The translations under genes were made by a program, and so were the position numbers. From positions 1,860,001 through 1,924,000 of the forward strand of contig NZ_UGYM01000002.1 in NCBI RefSeq assembly GCF_900456975.1: a stretch of 64,000 nt of DNA. Direction: 5' to 3'. Positions within the stretch are counted from its first letter, which is position 1. Each line of letters starts with the position of its first letter. The DNA is from Shewanella baltica. GTDB taxonomy: Bacteria; Pseudomonadota; Gammaproteobacteria; Enterobacterales; Shewanellaceae. The notes beneath the pieces are model-generated. The model did no database searches, had not been told where the DNA came from, and saw only the letters and a program-made list of their open reading frames with translations. Shown in pieces: positions 33,281 to 42,550 of this stretch.

Positions 33281-34123
33281 ATGTCAAAACCTGTTCCTAA
33301 AGCGACATTATTAACGCCCAGTGACGTGGCGTTTATCACAGATGCCAATCGACCTGTGCTAACCCATACTCGCAATATGGCGGCGGAAGCGGGCATCGAG
33401 CCTCATTCTCATCCGCGGGGGCAGCTACTTTGGGCCGCGAAAGGCTTGTTACGTGTCCGCAGCGACAATGCCGTCTGGGTGGTACCTTCAACCCATGCGG
33501 TGTGGATCCCCTGCAATTTGCCCCATCAAGTGAACAGCGAAACCCACGCCCACACTCGCAATATCTATATTGATCCTAGCTATGATGTTAGGCCACAGGA
33601 TACAAAAGTGGTGATGGTGACGATGACAGCGCTGATGCGCGAACTGGTGCTCAAACTCTGTGAGAGTTCACACCTTTTAGGCAGTGGACAACTGCATCGG
33701 CTGGGTTTGGTTGCCATTGATGAGCTCGAAACTCTGGACAGCCTAGATGCTCATTTACCCGCAGGCTCAGATCCAAGACTCAGCCGCTTGATCCAAAAGT
33801 TGATCCGGCACCCAACAGTGAATTACACCCTGACCGAGTTAGCCGAAATGGGCGGCGCGAGTGTGAGAACGATTGAACGACTATTCAAAGCTGAAACTGG
33901 GCTCACTTATCGACAATGGCGGCAAAGGTTTCGTTTGTTAAATTCGCTTGAAAGCTTAAGCCAAGGAGAGAGCACGACTAGGGTGGCACATAGTCTAGGT
34001 TATCTGAGCGTCAGCAGTTTCAGTGCGGCTTTTAAAATGCAATTTGGTTGCACGCCGCAAGATTATCCGCAGCATAAGCTGATGAAAAACAGGAAAAATC
34101 AGTTTACTCCCGCGCAAGAATAA
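33281..34123 (+). CDS. AraC family transcriptional regulator with cupin sensor
   Basis: The 280-residue protein has an N-terminal cupin (EPHSHPRGQLLWA, about residues 40-100) and a C-terminal AraC/XylS double helix-turn-helix (about 170-265, with GGASVRTIERLFKAETG and the second-helix motif SVSSFSAAFKMQFG). The cupin histidines suggest a metal or small-molecule sensor of the type found in repressors of efflux or aromatic/organic-acid genes. Its divergent partner is the SLC13-type transporter, the probable target. GAGGG precedes the ATG. Confidence 0.92.
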   Translation: MSKPVPKATLLTPSDVAFITDANRPVLTHTRNMAAEAGIEPHSHPRGQLLWAAKGLLRVRSDNAVWVVPSTHAVWIPCNLPHQVNSETHAHTRNIYIDPSYDVRPQDTKVVMVTMTALMRELVLKLCESSHLLGSGQLHRLGLVAIDELETLDSLDAHLPAGSDPRLSRLIQKLIRHPTVNYTLTELAEMGGASVRTIERLFKAETGLTYRQWRQRFRLLNSLESLSQGESTTRVAHSLGYLSVSSFSAAFKMQFGCTPQDYPQHKLMKNRKNQFTPAQE

Positions 34124-34167
34124 ACTGAGTCAGCCATAACAAATATCTATGTTTTGTATATCGATTC

Positions 34168-35352
34168 TTATAATTGGCCAGTCAGAGTGGAGTTAATATT
34201 CGTGCTATCTTGTGGGAGTCGAGTAACAAGCTCCGCTCGTTGATGCTCAAGTCTGTTAAACCTTTCCTGATAAGGGGTTAATGAAATAATGCCAGAGCAG
34301 AGTATGAATTTCCCTACGGGGTTATAGATGTATTGGCTGAAAGTTTCGATTGATAAATTGCTAGGACATTCATTCAGGGGAGCCGTGTCGTTTAGGATCG
34401 CGGCATAACGATTGGCGGTATCTTGGTGTTGCATCAATGGTAGCAGTAACCACTCTATTAGCTTTGTATTTATGTCAGTATCACTAGTGACCTGTGTCGC
34501 TCTGGTTATCTGGGTAAAGTAATACCATTCGCCCCTTTTTACATTGTCAAACGAAAGTACTTCTGGTGACAGTGCATGCTTCCAGCTTGGTGGTAACGCC
34601 TCGATTAGTTGTGAATGCGGCAATTGACTCATTACCAACTCTCCAAGTTTCATATTCGCTTCCATTCCAGCATTACTCATCATCTTACCGATAAGCATAT
34701 GAGTGCTTGCTGATAGCCGTTGCCAAAATAGCATATCTTGGTTGATTGCCTCGGCGACTTGTAGGGGATCCATAGTGCTGGCATCGGTCAGTACATTAAA
34801 CAGATAGAGTTTTTGTGCTGCTAACAGATGGGTAAAGGGCATACTATCTGTAAAAACATTAAATTGGCTGCCATCCTGCCAAGTACCGATATTAAGCAGC
34901 TGCTGGTAGCGGACGATTAACCAATTATATTCATCGAGTAAGGCGTTAAGATTGTTCTCTTGTTTAAGCATTACATTACAGCTGGAGAGAAAATCATCTT
35001 CTTTGATGCATTGTTCAAGCGGTAATTGGGGCTTTTCAAAACGGATTTGTTGGTTATCTTGAGGTTTATCCATAACCCCGAGGTGTTGTAACTTCTTGAG
35101 GCGTTCTAGTCCAACATCCATTGGCGAAGCAGTATTGCTGACATCAAAACCGAGTACAAATACATAAGCATTATCGTTAAGGTGATTTGATAGTGCATTA
35201 TCATTTTCCGCGATGTCGGCTAAGTAGTTTTGTGCCAGTTCAGAAGGTGGACTGTCTCGAAAATTTATAAGCAGAAGAATGAAATATAAACTGACAGGAA
35301 TACATAATAGAGAGATTAAAATCCATTTCATTACCCGCAAAAAACGTCGCAT
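34168..35352 (-). CDS. Membrane-anchored hypothetical protein
   Basis: The 394-residue protein has one N-terminal membrane helix (MKWILISLLCIPVSLYFILL, about residues 8-27). A large hydrophilic and mainly helical remainder is presumably periplasmic. Cysteines near residues 108, 118, 342 and 361 could form disulfides. I recognise no domain. The ATG at 35352 follows AGGA by eight bases. The TTG six codons earlier is rejected. It lies alone between an AraC gene and the maltodextrin genes. Confidence 0.72.
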   Translation of the reverse strand: MRRFLRVMKWILISLLCIPVSLYFILLLINFRDSPPSELAQNYLADIAENDNALSNHLNDNAYVFVLGFDVSNTASPMDVGLERLKKLQHLGVMDKPQDNQQIRFEKPQLPLEQCIKEDDFLSSCNVMLKQENNLNALLDEYNWLIVRYQQLLNIGTWQDGSQFNVFTDSMPFTHLLAAQKLYLFNVLTDASTMDPLQVAEAINQDMLFWQRLSASTHMLIGKMMSNAGMEANMKLGELVMSQLPHSQLIEALPPSWKHALSPEVLSFDNVKRGEWYYFTQITRATQVTSDTDINTKLIEWLLLPLMQHQDTANRYAAILNDTAPLNECPSNLSIETFSQYIYNPVGKFILCSGIISLTPYQERFNRLEHQRAELVTRLPQDSTNINSTLTGQL

Positions 35353-35797
35353 TAAAAATCCTGTTAACAAATTAAACCGCCATTAATTACATAATGTAAC
35401 ACGATTTGGTTGCTTGGGAAGTCAGCCTGTGAAGGGATTTGAATGTTAAAAAAATATATGTAAAAGATCACCGCAACTTTCATCAGGTTTGATGGATGTT
35501 GTTAGCATAACAGGGCTATTCTTCGTCTGTTTTTTGCGCACTGTACACTGGTTGTGAATGAACTCGGTGATATGCATCTTTAATTCAGTATGAAAAGGGC
35601 ATTAATTCTATAAAATGAGTCTGACAGGTCACAGCCAGATATAAAAAAGGCTAGAACAACATTTGTGAGTTGTTCTAGCCCTTAATTTATTAAAGCTAAA
35701 GCATCGTTAAGCTCATGCGCTGTTTTAGTGTGTTATTTCAGCACATTTTTTCAATGCGCTATTTCAATACGCTATTTCAAAAAGCCACTTCAACTCG
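35353..35797. other. Intergenic region holding a terminator and a tandem repeat
   Basis: The 445 bases carry the upstream region of the hypothetical gene (35353-35640), the glucoamylase terminator and the 13-bp repeat, both listed separately. I see no gene. Confidence 0.6.
35643..35680 (-). terminator. Terminator of the MFS-glucoamylase unit
   Basis: GGCTAGAACAAC and GTTGTTCTAGCC form a perfect 12-bp stem with an eight-base loop, followed on the minus strand by TTTTTT. It lies about 120 bases past the glucoamylase stop, beyond the tandem repeat. Confidence 0.88.
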
Positions 35798-35806
35798 TTA
35801 TTTCAA
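35729..35806. repeat. 13-bp tandem repeat spanning the stop codon of the glucoamylase gene
   Basis: Six units of 13 bases. On the minus strand they are TTGAAATAACGAG, TTGAAGTGGCTTT, TTGAAATAGCGTA, TTGAAATAGCGCA, TTGAAAAAATGTG and CTGAAATAACACA. The gene's last codons TTG AAA TAA form the first unit, so the 3' end of the gene seems tandemly copied into its flank. Confidence 0.85.
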
Positions 35807-38380
35807 TGCCGTTGGGACGATGGGGTAGTTATCCCAGACTTGGCCGTCGGTCATCGAGCGCACCAGTTTGATGTATTCGGCATGGGTCCAAGCTAGCGGC
35901 GTGGCTGAGTTAGTGCCTTGTCCGAGTTGGTAATGGTAGCGGGTGGCATCGCCGACACCGTCCCACGCTTGCTCGGGTAACATCATGCCCGCATTCGCAA
36001 ACGTTTCCATGCCCTGCACATAGGTGTTTACCAACTGCTGCTTGGTTTGCTGCGCGTTATTGCCTGTTAGCTCGCCTTTTGCTTGGGCGAGTGCTAATTC
36101 AAAATGACCGCGCTCACCGGTGAAGAAGGGCCAGACGCGGCCACGTTGTTCGGCGCTGTTGCTGCCCGATTCCGCATAGTTCTTGCCAGAAACCGTATCC
36201 TCACCGTAGCCATCGTTGCCATAACGTCTAAAGCCTGGGATTTTGCTGCCATCTTTAGCGGTAAACTCATATTTAAGGCGCAAATTAGAGTCAAGTTCAG
36301 TGTTATCAATCAATTGAAGGCTTTGATTGATCAGCTTATCAGTTACACCGCGCACGCCATAACGTACTAGTTCTAAAAATCCGCCATCGAGGATCTGACG
36401 CTGATCTAAACCTTGCTTACCGTTATTCGCCGCCAGTGTATCGGCGGTGTTTGGCTCGCCATTCGGGCTTAAACGTAAATAGTAAGGCGCGCTGACGCCT
36501 GCGCTGTTTTTTAGTAGTCCTTGGGTGGTGACTAAGTGTTTTTCTAAACTATTACTTAAGTCTTTGGCGGCTGCAAGATAACGGCTGCTGGAGTCGGGAT
36601 CCTTGGCTTCTTTGGCTATTTCACTCGCGGCAACAAGACCGGCGATCACGGCGGCCGTGGTCGAGGGTGAGTAACCCGCTTGTTCTTCCCAACGCTCTTG
36701 CTGGGTTTTTGGCGGGGCGATTTGAGTGTGATTCCAATCCAGATTGACCTCACCGCCACTGATCAAGAAGTCCGCTGCACCTTTTAGCATCTCTTGATAC
36801 CAGTGACTGATCTCATCGGGGGTGAGTACACCCGCTTGCCAGAGTTTCCAGCCGAGCATGATAGGCATGGCGGTTTGATCGAGCTGCACACCAACCCACT
36901 CAATTTGGCCATCCACATGGGTCTTTTGCAGGAACCAACCCGGCGTACCCGTAAAGCCGGGCGTCTTTTCGGTTACTTGCACTTTTTTTAAGTATTCGAA
37001 GGCCACCTTGGGCGTTTGGGTGTCACCCATGGCGAGGAATGCCATGGCACATTGGTAAAAGTCACGCGGCCATACCGCTTTATAGCCAGTACTCGGAACG
37101 GCTGCTGAAACCGTATCGCCCCAAGGATTGGATAACGAGGCGATCAGTGCGCCCGCATAGGTTTTATCTTCCTGCGCTTTCAAGACCATAGCACTGGTAT
37201 AAAGCAGCTTGCCGTTATCGGTAGTGTTGTTGGCCATGTTTGTGATGGCGGGCAGCGAGCTTAAGTAATCGTGCCAGCCGACATGGGTGGCATCGCCTTT
37301 GTAGGCGCTCAGCACTGCATCATAACCTGCGGCCAAAGTGGCATCGGCATTGGCTAAACTCTGTGCTTCATCTTTACCAAAACCGATGGCGAGATTAAAA
37401 GTGACGGGTTTGGCTTTGATGAGCGTAGGGTAACTCGCAGTAAAGGCGATATTGCCAACGGTCGATTTATCTTGCGCACTGGTCGTTTGATAGGGCGTAT
37501 CGAGTGTGCCGTTATCGGCCAAATCGGCTAGGCCATCAGAGACGCCGACAAAGCCTGTCGTTGCCTGCACAAAATTGAGATCGGATTTCACCGTCATCAC
37601 GCTGCTGTCTTTGGCGGCGGTATAGGCCACCAGTGCCTGATTACTAGCATGAGTGTTGGCATGAGTGTTGGCATGATTGTCAGTATGAGTGTCGATGCGG
37701 CCGATATCATTGGCGCCTGCGTTATCGATATGCGGATTGACATACAAATGCGGCGTAATGCCGTCTTCAAAGGCGGTAAAGGTGACGCGTATCATTAGGG
37801 TGTCGCGGTCGGGATCGGTAAAGATATGCTTTTCAATCTGATACTTACCTTCAACATCTTTATTGATAATTTTATAGGCAAGGGATTGCGGGCGACCGTT
37901 AGCATCGGTATCTAAATATTCTATGCTGCTGATGGTGTTATCTTTTTCGGTATCGACAAAGCCATTACCCGTGACCACAAATTGCAGTTCTTTGAGCTGC
38001 GCATTATGGATCAGACCATACATGGTTTCGGTTAAAATACCTTGGGCGAGGGAGAACCAAACGCGGCTAATGGGATTTTGCTTGGCATCTTGGTATTGAC
38101 CTTGGGTGTAAGGCTCGTAAGACGTCCCAATACCGGTTTTACCCGAAAATGCCCAAGTCGGCGCTTTACCCGGTGCGCCGGGCGCAACCAGCTGCACATT
38201 TGATGCGGCATTGCTACTCATGCTCGCTGTTGCTAAATTCGATGTGGGTGAACAGGCTGTGAATCCTATTGTCCCTAATAGACTTGCGGCAAGCGCTAGG
38301 CGGCTACGCCTTGTTAACGTTTGCGCGTGACGGGTTTGGCTAGTGTGCAGATCCTGCTGCGGCGTAGGACTAGATTCCAT
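35798..38380 (-). CDS. cga: Glucoamylase (GH15 glucan 1,4-alpha-glucosidase), lipoprotein-like
   Basis: The 860-residue protein begins with a long basic leader and a hydrophobic segment ending GFTAC, a possible lipobox (about residue 43), so periplasmic or outer-surface location is likely. An N-terminal beta domain (glucodextranase-N-like, about 75-340) precedes the GH15 (alpha/alpha)6 barrel (about 375-855). Barrel marks are YKAVWPRDFYQC, RWEEQAGYSPST (general-acid region) and PLAWTHAEY (general-base region). It releases glucose from maltodextrin ends. A His/Thr/Asn insert (HANTHANTHASN) comes from a 12-bp DNA repeat. It lies 232 bases after the MFS gene, probably in one unit. Confidence 0.93.
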   Translation of the reverse strand: MESSPTPQQDLHTSQTRHAQTLTRRSRLALAASLLGTIGFTACSPTSNLATASMSSNAASNVQLVAPGAPGKAPTWAFSGKTGIGTSYEPYTQGQYQDAKQNPISRVWFSLAQGILTETMYGLIHNAQLKELQFVVTGNGFVDTEKDNTISSIEYLDTDANGRPQSLAYKIINKDVEGKYQIEKHIFTDPDRDTLMIRVTFTAFEDGITPHLYVNPHIDNAGANDIGRIDTHTDNHANTHANTHASNQALVAYTAAKDSSVMTVKSDLNFVQATTGFVGVSDGLADLADNGTLDTPYQTTSAQDKSTVGNIAFTASYPTLIKAKPVTFNLAIGFGKDEAQSLANADATLAAGYDAVLSAYKGDATHVGWHDYLSSLPAITNMANNTTDNGKLLYTSAMVLKAQEDKTYAGALIASLSNPWGDTVSAAVPSTGYKAVWPRDFYQCAMAFLAMGDTQTPKVAFEYLKKVQVTEKTPGFTGTPGWFLQKTHVDGQIEWVGVQLDQTAMPIMLGWKLWQAGVLTPDEISHWYQEMLKGAADFLISGGEVNLDWNHTQIAPPKTQQERWEEQAGYSPSTTAAVIAGLVAASEIAKEAKDPDSSSRYLAAAKDLSNSLEKHLVTTQGLLKNSAGVSAPYYLRLSPNGEPNTADTLAANNGKQGLDQRQILDGGFLELVRYGVRGVTDKLINQSLQLIDNTELDSNLRLKYEFTAKDGSKIPGFRRYGNDGYGEDTVSGKNYAESGSNSAEQRGRVWPFFTGERGHFELALAQAKGELTGNNAQQTKQQLVNTYVQGMETFANAGMMLPEQAWDGVGDATRYHYQLGQGTNSATPLAWTHAEYIKLVRSMTDGQVWDNYPIVPTALK
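37647..37694. repeat. 12-bp in-frame repeat inside the glucoamylase gene
   Basis: Four 12-base units (GCATGAGTGTTG twice, then two variants) encode the NTHA-type insert of the N-terminal beta domain. Confidence 0.8.
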
Positions 38381-38552
38381 CTCGTTCTCCCCAAATAATG
38401 GTTATATTTTTATAGTGATTGAATTGATATAAAAGCTTCATGCTGCGGTGAATCGCCAACTGGCCGAGTTCACCTTGCGTAACGTATCTGGATGTATGCC
38501 GACTAACTGCCTCTTATCTAACGGCCTGGCATCTAAAAGAGCCTCACTTAAG

Positions 38553-38580
38553 GAGATGGCACTTAATTGAGTGCCATCTC
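38553..38580. other. Perfect hairpin between the MFS and glucoamylase genes
   Basis: GAGATGGCACT and AGTGCCATCTC form an 11-bp stem with a six-base loop in the gap between the two genes. No real T run follows, so it may be a transcript-stabilising or weakly attenuating hairpin rather than a full terminator. Confidence 0.65.
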
Positions 38581-38612
38581 ATTGAGCGTCACTGCCCTCA
38601 GTGAACTTGTTA

Positions 38613-40268
38613 TCAGTTAACTTTGTTTGCGGCTTTTGTGGTTAAGTTGATTTTGCTATTTACGGCGGCGCTTTGGCCATTTTGATCCGCAATCTCTTGC
38701 TCAACAAAAAGTACGGCAATACCAGCGCACATCATCAAGACGCCACCAGTAATCAGCGCATAAATAGGTTGACCATCGAACAGACCATTGAGCACTAAAC
38801 CCAGCACACTGGCGGCAAGAAGCTGCGGGATCACGATGAAGAAGTTAAAGATCCCCATGTAAACGCCCATTTTTTGCGGGGGTAACATGCCCGATAACAT
38901 AGCGTAGGGCACAGATAATATTGACGCCCACGCGATACCGACACCTATCATAGGCAGCCATAACAGGCTTGGATCTTTAATAAAGAAGAAGCTAATCAAG
39001 CCTATACCGCCACAGAACATATTGACTGTGTGCGTCAGTTTGATACCGATACGCTTAGCCAGCATAGGTATAAAAATCGCGGCAATCGCGGCAAAACCAT
39101 TGTAGGAGGCGAACAGCACGCCGACCCAATCTGCGCCGTCGTTGTAGGCTTGGGACAACACATCGCTACTGCCAAAATGGTAAGACGTCACGGCAGCTGT
39201 GGTGTAAATCCACATGGCAAACAACGCAAACCAAGAGAAAAACTGCACTATCGCCAGTTGATGCATGGCTTTGGGCATATGGAATAAGTCATCGACCACG
39301 CTAAATACCATGCCGAGCTTATTGCGTTCAGCGGGTTGTGAATTGCCCAAACGCAGCGCGCAATACAGTTGCAATGGGCCAAAGGCGAAAATCCCTAAGC
39401 TTAAGATATACAGTTGCTTATCTAAATCCTGCGCCCAAATAGCGAAGGTGAGCAGGGCACCGAGACCCATCCACACGAAGGACGCAAATTGATAATCCTT
39501 ACGGGTACGAGTGCGAGCTAAAGTTTCATCCTCAGCATCGACTTGTTTTGCGTTAAAGGCGGCTAACTCTTCGGGGGAATATTCTCTTGTCGATACGACA
39601 GTCCAAGTGACCGCTAGCAATAATACTGCGCCACCGAAATAGAAGGCATAACGCACTGAGTCGGCGATTTCACCCGCTGGTGCAGTATTGGCGACAGCAA
39701 AAAAGTGAGTCAAAATATAGGGTAAAGCTGACGCGACCACAGCGCCAATGCCGATAAAAAAGCTTTGCATGGCATAGCCTTGGGTACGCTGGCTTTTCGG
39801 TAAATTGTCACCAACGAAGGCGCGAAACGGCTCCATGGCGATGTTGATCGAAGCATCCATGATCCACAACATGCCCGCGGCAATCCACAGGGTAGGCGAG
39901 TGCGGCATGATGAAAATAGCGAGAGTGGTAAAAATCGCGCCAATCAAAAAATAAGGGCGGCGACGGCCAAGGCATCCCCAGGTTTTATCACTCAAATAAC
40001 CAATAATAGGTTGAACCAATAAACCCGTCAGCGGCGCGGCAATCCACAGAATAGGGATTTCATCGATAGATGCACCTAAGGTTTGAAAAATGCGGCTGAC
40101 GTTAGCATTTTGTAGGGCAAAACCAAATTGAATGCCTAAAAAACCGAAGCACATATTAAAAATTTGCCAGAAATTCAGCTCAGGTTGTTGCTTGAATGAA
40201 TGCGGCGCCTGAGGCGTGGCAGCTTGATGGCTATCTTTTTGATTAGCCTGTTGATGATTCGAAGACAT
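38613..40268 (-). CDS. malT: MFS sugar transporter (maltodextrin, GPH/SLC45-like)
   Basis: The 551-residue protein has 12 predicted helices and the GPH/SLC45-like signature GYLSDKTWGCLGRRRPYFL. It carries a cytoplasmic N-terminal tail rich in Q/H, a charged central loop and a disordered C-tail. In Shewanella a transporter of this kind next to a glucoamylase brings in maltose or maltodextrins, and the name MalT is used there (not the E. coli activator). The substrate is inferred from the glucoamylase downstream and GH97 enzyme nearby. The leader is unusually long, with a palindromic operator and a terminator-like hairpin. Confidence 0.85.
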   Translation of the reverse strand: MSSNHQQANQKDSHQAATPQAPHSFKQQPELNFWQIFNMCFGFLGIQFGFALQNANVSRIFQTLGASIDEIPILWIAAPLTGLLVQPIIGYLSDKTWGCLGRRRPYFLIGAIFTTLAIFIMPHSPTLWIAAGMLWIMDASINIAMEPFRAFVGDNLPKSQRTQGYAMQSFFIGIGAVVASALPYILTHFFAVANTAPAGEIADSVRYAFYFGGAVLLLAVTWTVVSTREYSPEELAAFNAKQVDAEDETLARTRTRKDYQFASFVWMGLGALLTFAIWAQDLDKQLYILSLGIFAFGPLQLYCALRLGNSQPAERNKLGMVFSVVDDLFHMPKAMHQLAIVQFFSWFALFAMWIYTTAAVTSYHFGSSDVLSQAYNDGADWVGVLFASYNGFAAIAAIFIPMLAKRIGIKLTHTVNMFCGGIGLISFFFIKDPSLLWLPMIGVGIAWASILSVPYAMLSGMLPPQKMGVYMGIFNFFIVIPQLLAASVLGLVLNGLFDGQPIYALITGGVLMMCAGIAVLFVEQEIADQNGQSAAVNSKINLTTKAANKVN

Positions 40269-40513
40269 TGAACTTCCTTTCTGTTGCCGGCAGTATTTCT
40301 GCCTTGAGTGCTTATTGTTTTAATTGTTTTGCCGAGCAATGGATTGGCACTGTACTTTGCTTTTATGTGGTTCGCTATTCATCACTGCTAAGAGGCTTGT
40401 GTTAAAGGCTTCCTGTAAAAGCCAGCAAGTCCCCGAAACAACCGATAGTTAGATTCAAAGCTTGTTCGCTATGGTTTCGCGCATGCTATGAATGAGTCTG
40501 CTCTGTGAAAAAA

Positions 40514-40550
40514 TGGCGAATATACCTCTCCCTCAGAAGTATATTCGCCA
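40514..40550 (-). terminator. Perfect 12-bp hairpin with T run inside the MFS leader
   Basis: TGGCGAATATAC and GTATATTCGCCA (arms 40514-40525 and 40539-40550) form a perfect stem with a 13-base loop. On the minus strand it is followed by TTTTTT, the form of an intrinsic terminator. It would stop a transcript begun near 40720 about 245 bases before the MFS start codon. Confidence 0.75.
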
Positions 40551-40728
40551 ATAAATTCATTTCTAAATTGGACCTCAGCTTTAGTTAAAAGCGGTTAGTC
40601 CAAAAGAGTGGCTCAAAGCCAGTCAGCAGAAAGAACTTAAGCCTGATAGCAATCCTTGTATATAACCCTATCAGAAACGACCTCACAGATTTCAAACCCC
40701 ACAAGCAGAGGGTGAAACTAGCGGATTT

Positions 40729-40758
40729 ATAGTAGCCTCGGCGTGGATTTGTGCACAA
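40729..40758 (-). promoter_or_regulatory. Candidate sigma-70 promoter next to the operator
   Basis: On the minus strand TTGTGC (40758-40753) and TACTAT (40734-40729) are 18 bases apart. The operator ends six bases upstream of the -35 box. Plausible by position but not tested. Confidence 0.35.
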
Positions 40759-40763
40759 CTGCT

Positions 40764-40777
40764 TACATACGTATTCA
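40764..40777. promoter_or_regulatory. Palindromic operator-like site upstream of the MFS-glucoamylase unit
   Basis: TTACATACGTATTCA contains the 12-base core CATACGTATTCA, identical to a site upstream of the GH97 gene. The central CG step and ATAC/GTAT arms are typical of LacI-family operators (ideal form TGAATACGTATTCA). Confidence 0.65.
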
Positions 40778-40931
40778 TCATGGGTTGATAACTTCTGGTA
40801 AACAGGGGTGCAACCTGCTGTTGGCTATTTTTAACTTTGCAGGAAGCTAAGTTCATTTGACACTTTAGGACCGCACTATATAGTCAGCTGGGGGAACCCT
40901 ATGCCCCAAACTTGTGAATAAGAGGATACCT

Positions 40932-41225
40932 ATGTTTGTTGTTTCGCTCACCTATAAAAAGCCTATTGCCGAAGTGGAGTTACATTTAGCCGCCCACATT
41001 GCCTACCTTGAGCAGTATTATGCCGCAGGGACTTTTGTCGCCTCGGGTCGCAAAGTGCCACGTACCGGCGGTGTCATCCTTGCTAAGGCTGAGAGTCGCG
41101 CGGCGCTAGAGGCCATTTTGCAGCAAGATCCGTTCTGCATTGCCGATGTTGCCGAGTTTGAGGTAATAGAGTTTGTGCCGACTAAAACCGCGCCCGGATT
41201 AGAGCAGTTAATTGAAGTGATTTAA
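40932..41225 (+). CDS. YciI-family protein
   Basis: The 97-residue protein has a ferredoxin-like YciI fold: a start of MFVVSLTYKKP, a conserved His-Asp-like segment around LAAHIAYLEQYYAAG and the hallmark SGRKVPRTGGVI, ending FEVIEFVPTK. Function of the family is uncertain, with dehydrochlorinase-like activity known for one relative. The ATG at 40932 has AGAGGA upstream. The ORF start 18 bases earlier has no such site. Confidence 0.9.
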   Translation: MFVVSLTYKKPIAEVELHLAAHIAYLEQYYAAGTFVASGRKVPRTGGVILAKAESRAALEAILQQDPFCIADVAEFEVIEFVPTKTAPGLEQLIEVI

Positions 41226-41360
41226 TAACCTTTTAGGCCGTCGTGGAGGCTAATATCGGCAGGTTAGATTTCGTAGCTTGAGCGTAAGGTGCCTAGCGAT
41301 TTAGATTGGTACGATTGAATCCGTTGAACTATAACACTGTGACTCGATAAGTGGGATTTG

Positions 41361-42230
41361 ATGGATCAAATTTGGACTGAATTACAGCTGGCTAAGGTTT
41401 TTAAAGCCTTTTCAGATACTGGCGAACCCGCTCATTTCTATCATGCCAATGGTTTTCCATTAGGCGTTTATGCGCCCTTATTGGCCAAGTTGAAGCAAGA
41501 GTTTAGCCTTAATGCACTGGAGTTAAGGCCGACATGGCCTGATGCAGGTATGCCGCCTAAGCGTCGAGATTGGCAGCTTTATGCCGATGATTTGATCTTG
41601 CATATTGAGCGGCATTGCAGTGCGCCGATTGTGGGAATTGGCCATTCCATGGGAGCAACCTGTACCATTCTTGCCGCCAATAAAAGACCTGATTTGTTTA
41701 AAGCACTGATACTAATTGAACCTGCAATGGTATCGCTCCCTATCGCTTGGTTTGCTAAGTTAATGCCTAAATCGTTAATGAATCTGACCGCGCCCGCAAA
41801 AAACACCTTAAAGAAGCGCGATGTGTGGGAAACCCGGGAGCAATATATCGAATATTGCAAAATGAGTAAGCTATACAAACGCTTTGATGATGAGGCTTTT
41901 ATCGCCTTAGCTCAATTCGGGATTTATCAAAACAATGATGGCCAATTCATGTTGAAGTTTCCTAAACGATGGGAAGCGCATAACTACACTCAACCGCCGA
42001 ATGTATTATCGATATTGAAGCAGATAAAGCTTCCCTGCGTCGCCATCCGAGGGAAACCGTCAGTGTTCTTTTCTGAAGCGACCTGGCAGCGCTGGCAACA
42101 GCTCACGCCGGATACAGTATTTTTAGAAGATAAGCGATATGGACATCTGCTGCCGTTAGAAAATCCATCTGCATGCTTTAGCCTTATACATCAAGGGCTC
42201 AGTGAACTAAATCACAAACGGGTGAAGTGA
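41361..42230 (+). CDS. Alpha/beta hydrolase
   Basis: The 289-residue hydrolase has an oxyanion-type HANGFPLG motif, a nucleophile elbow GIGHSMGATC (serine near residue 95), an Asp/Glu candidate in the final third and a histidine near RYGHLLPLENP. The length and lid insert (about residues 130-200, rich in K/R/Y) fit esterase- or lysophospholipase-like hydrolases, with no predictable substrate. No signal peptide. The ATG at 41361 is preferred to the TTG one codon earlier. Confidence 0.88.
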   Translation: MDQIWTELQLAKVFKAFSDTGEPAHFYHANGFPLGVYAPLLAKLKQEFSLNALELRPTWPDAGMPPKRRDWQLYADDLILHIERHCSAPIVGIGHSMGATCTILAANKRPDLFKALILIEPAMVSLPIAWFAKLMPKSLMNLTAPAKNTLKKRDVWETREQYIEYCKMSKLYKRFDDEAFIALAQFGIYQNNDGQFMLKFPKRWEAHNYTQPPNVLSILKQIKLPCVAIRGKPSVFFSEATWQRWQQLTPDTVFLEDKRYGHLLPLENPSACFSLIHQGLSELNHKRVK

Positions 42231-42550
42231 GTTTGAGATGGACTAAGAATGAAAGGGCACTCAGAAAACGGCTTAGGTTAAGATTGCACTGACGCTAGCT
42301 AAACGCGAGCGCTAGATTTCAAGCTAATGATTATTCAAATGATCAGCATGAGCGGTATCTGACCTTATATCCAACAGTGCTATCGAGAGAGCTATGCTAA
42401 GGGAGTCGGGCCCTCGTTGGAACGGGCCAAAGCCTGCAATTTAGCGCTCTTTTGGTGAATTTATCCGATATTCTGCGACCTAGTTTGTTATTATGCCGTT
42501 TTCCTTCTTGAAACCTTACGCAGGTTTCCGCTGCGCGAGTCCCGCTTTTT
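42231..42550. other. Intergenic region upstream of the RlmI-like gene
   Basis: About 320 bases with a GC-rich patch (GGGCCC ... GGGCC near 42409-42427) that may form a small hairpin but has no T run. I see no ORF or known RNA. Confidence 0.5.

Larger units (their letters stand above)
40269..40931. other. Long regulatory leader of the maltodextrin MFS-glucoamylase unit
   Basis: About 660 bases separate the divergent MFS and YciI genes. They hold a palindromic operator (40764-40777), a candidate minus-strand promoter beside it and a terminator-like hairpin at 40514-40550 between that promoter and the MFS start. No ORF of note is visible, and the YciI promoter must be near the right end. Confidence 0.6.
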
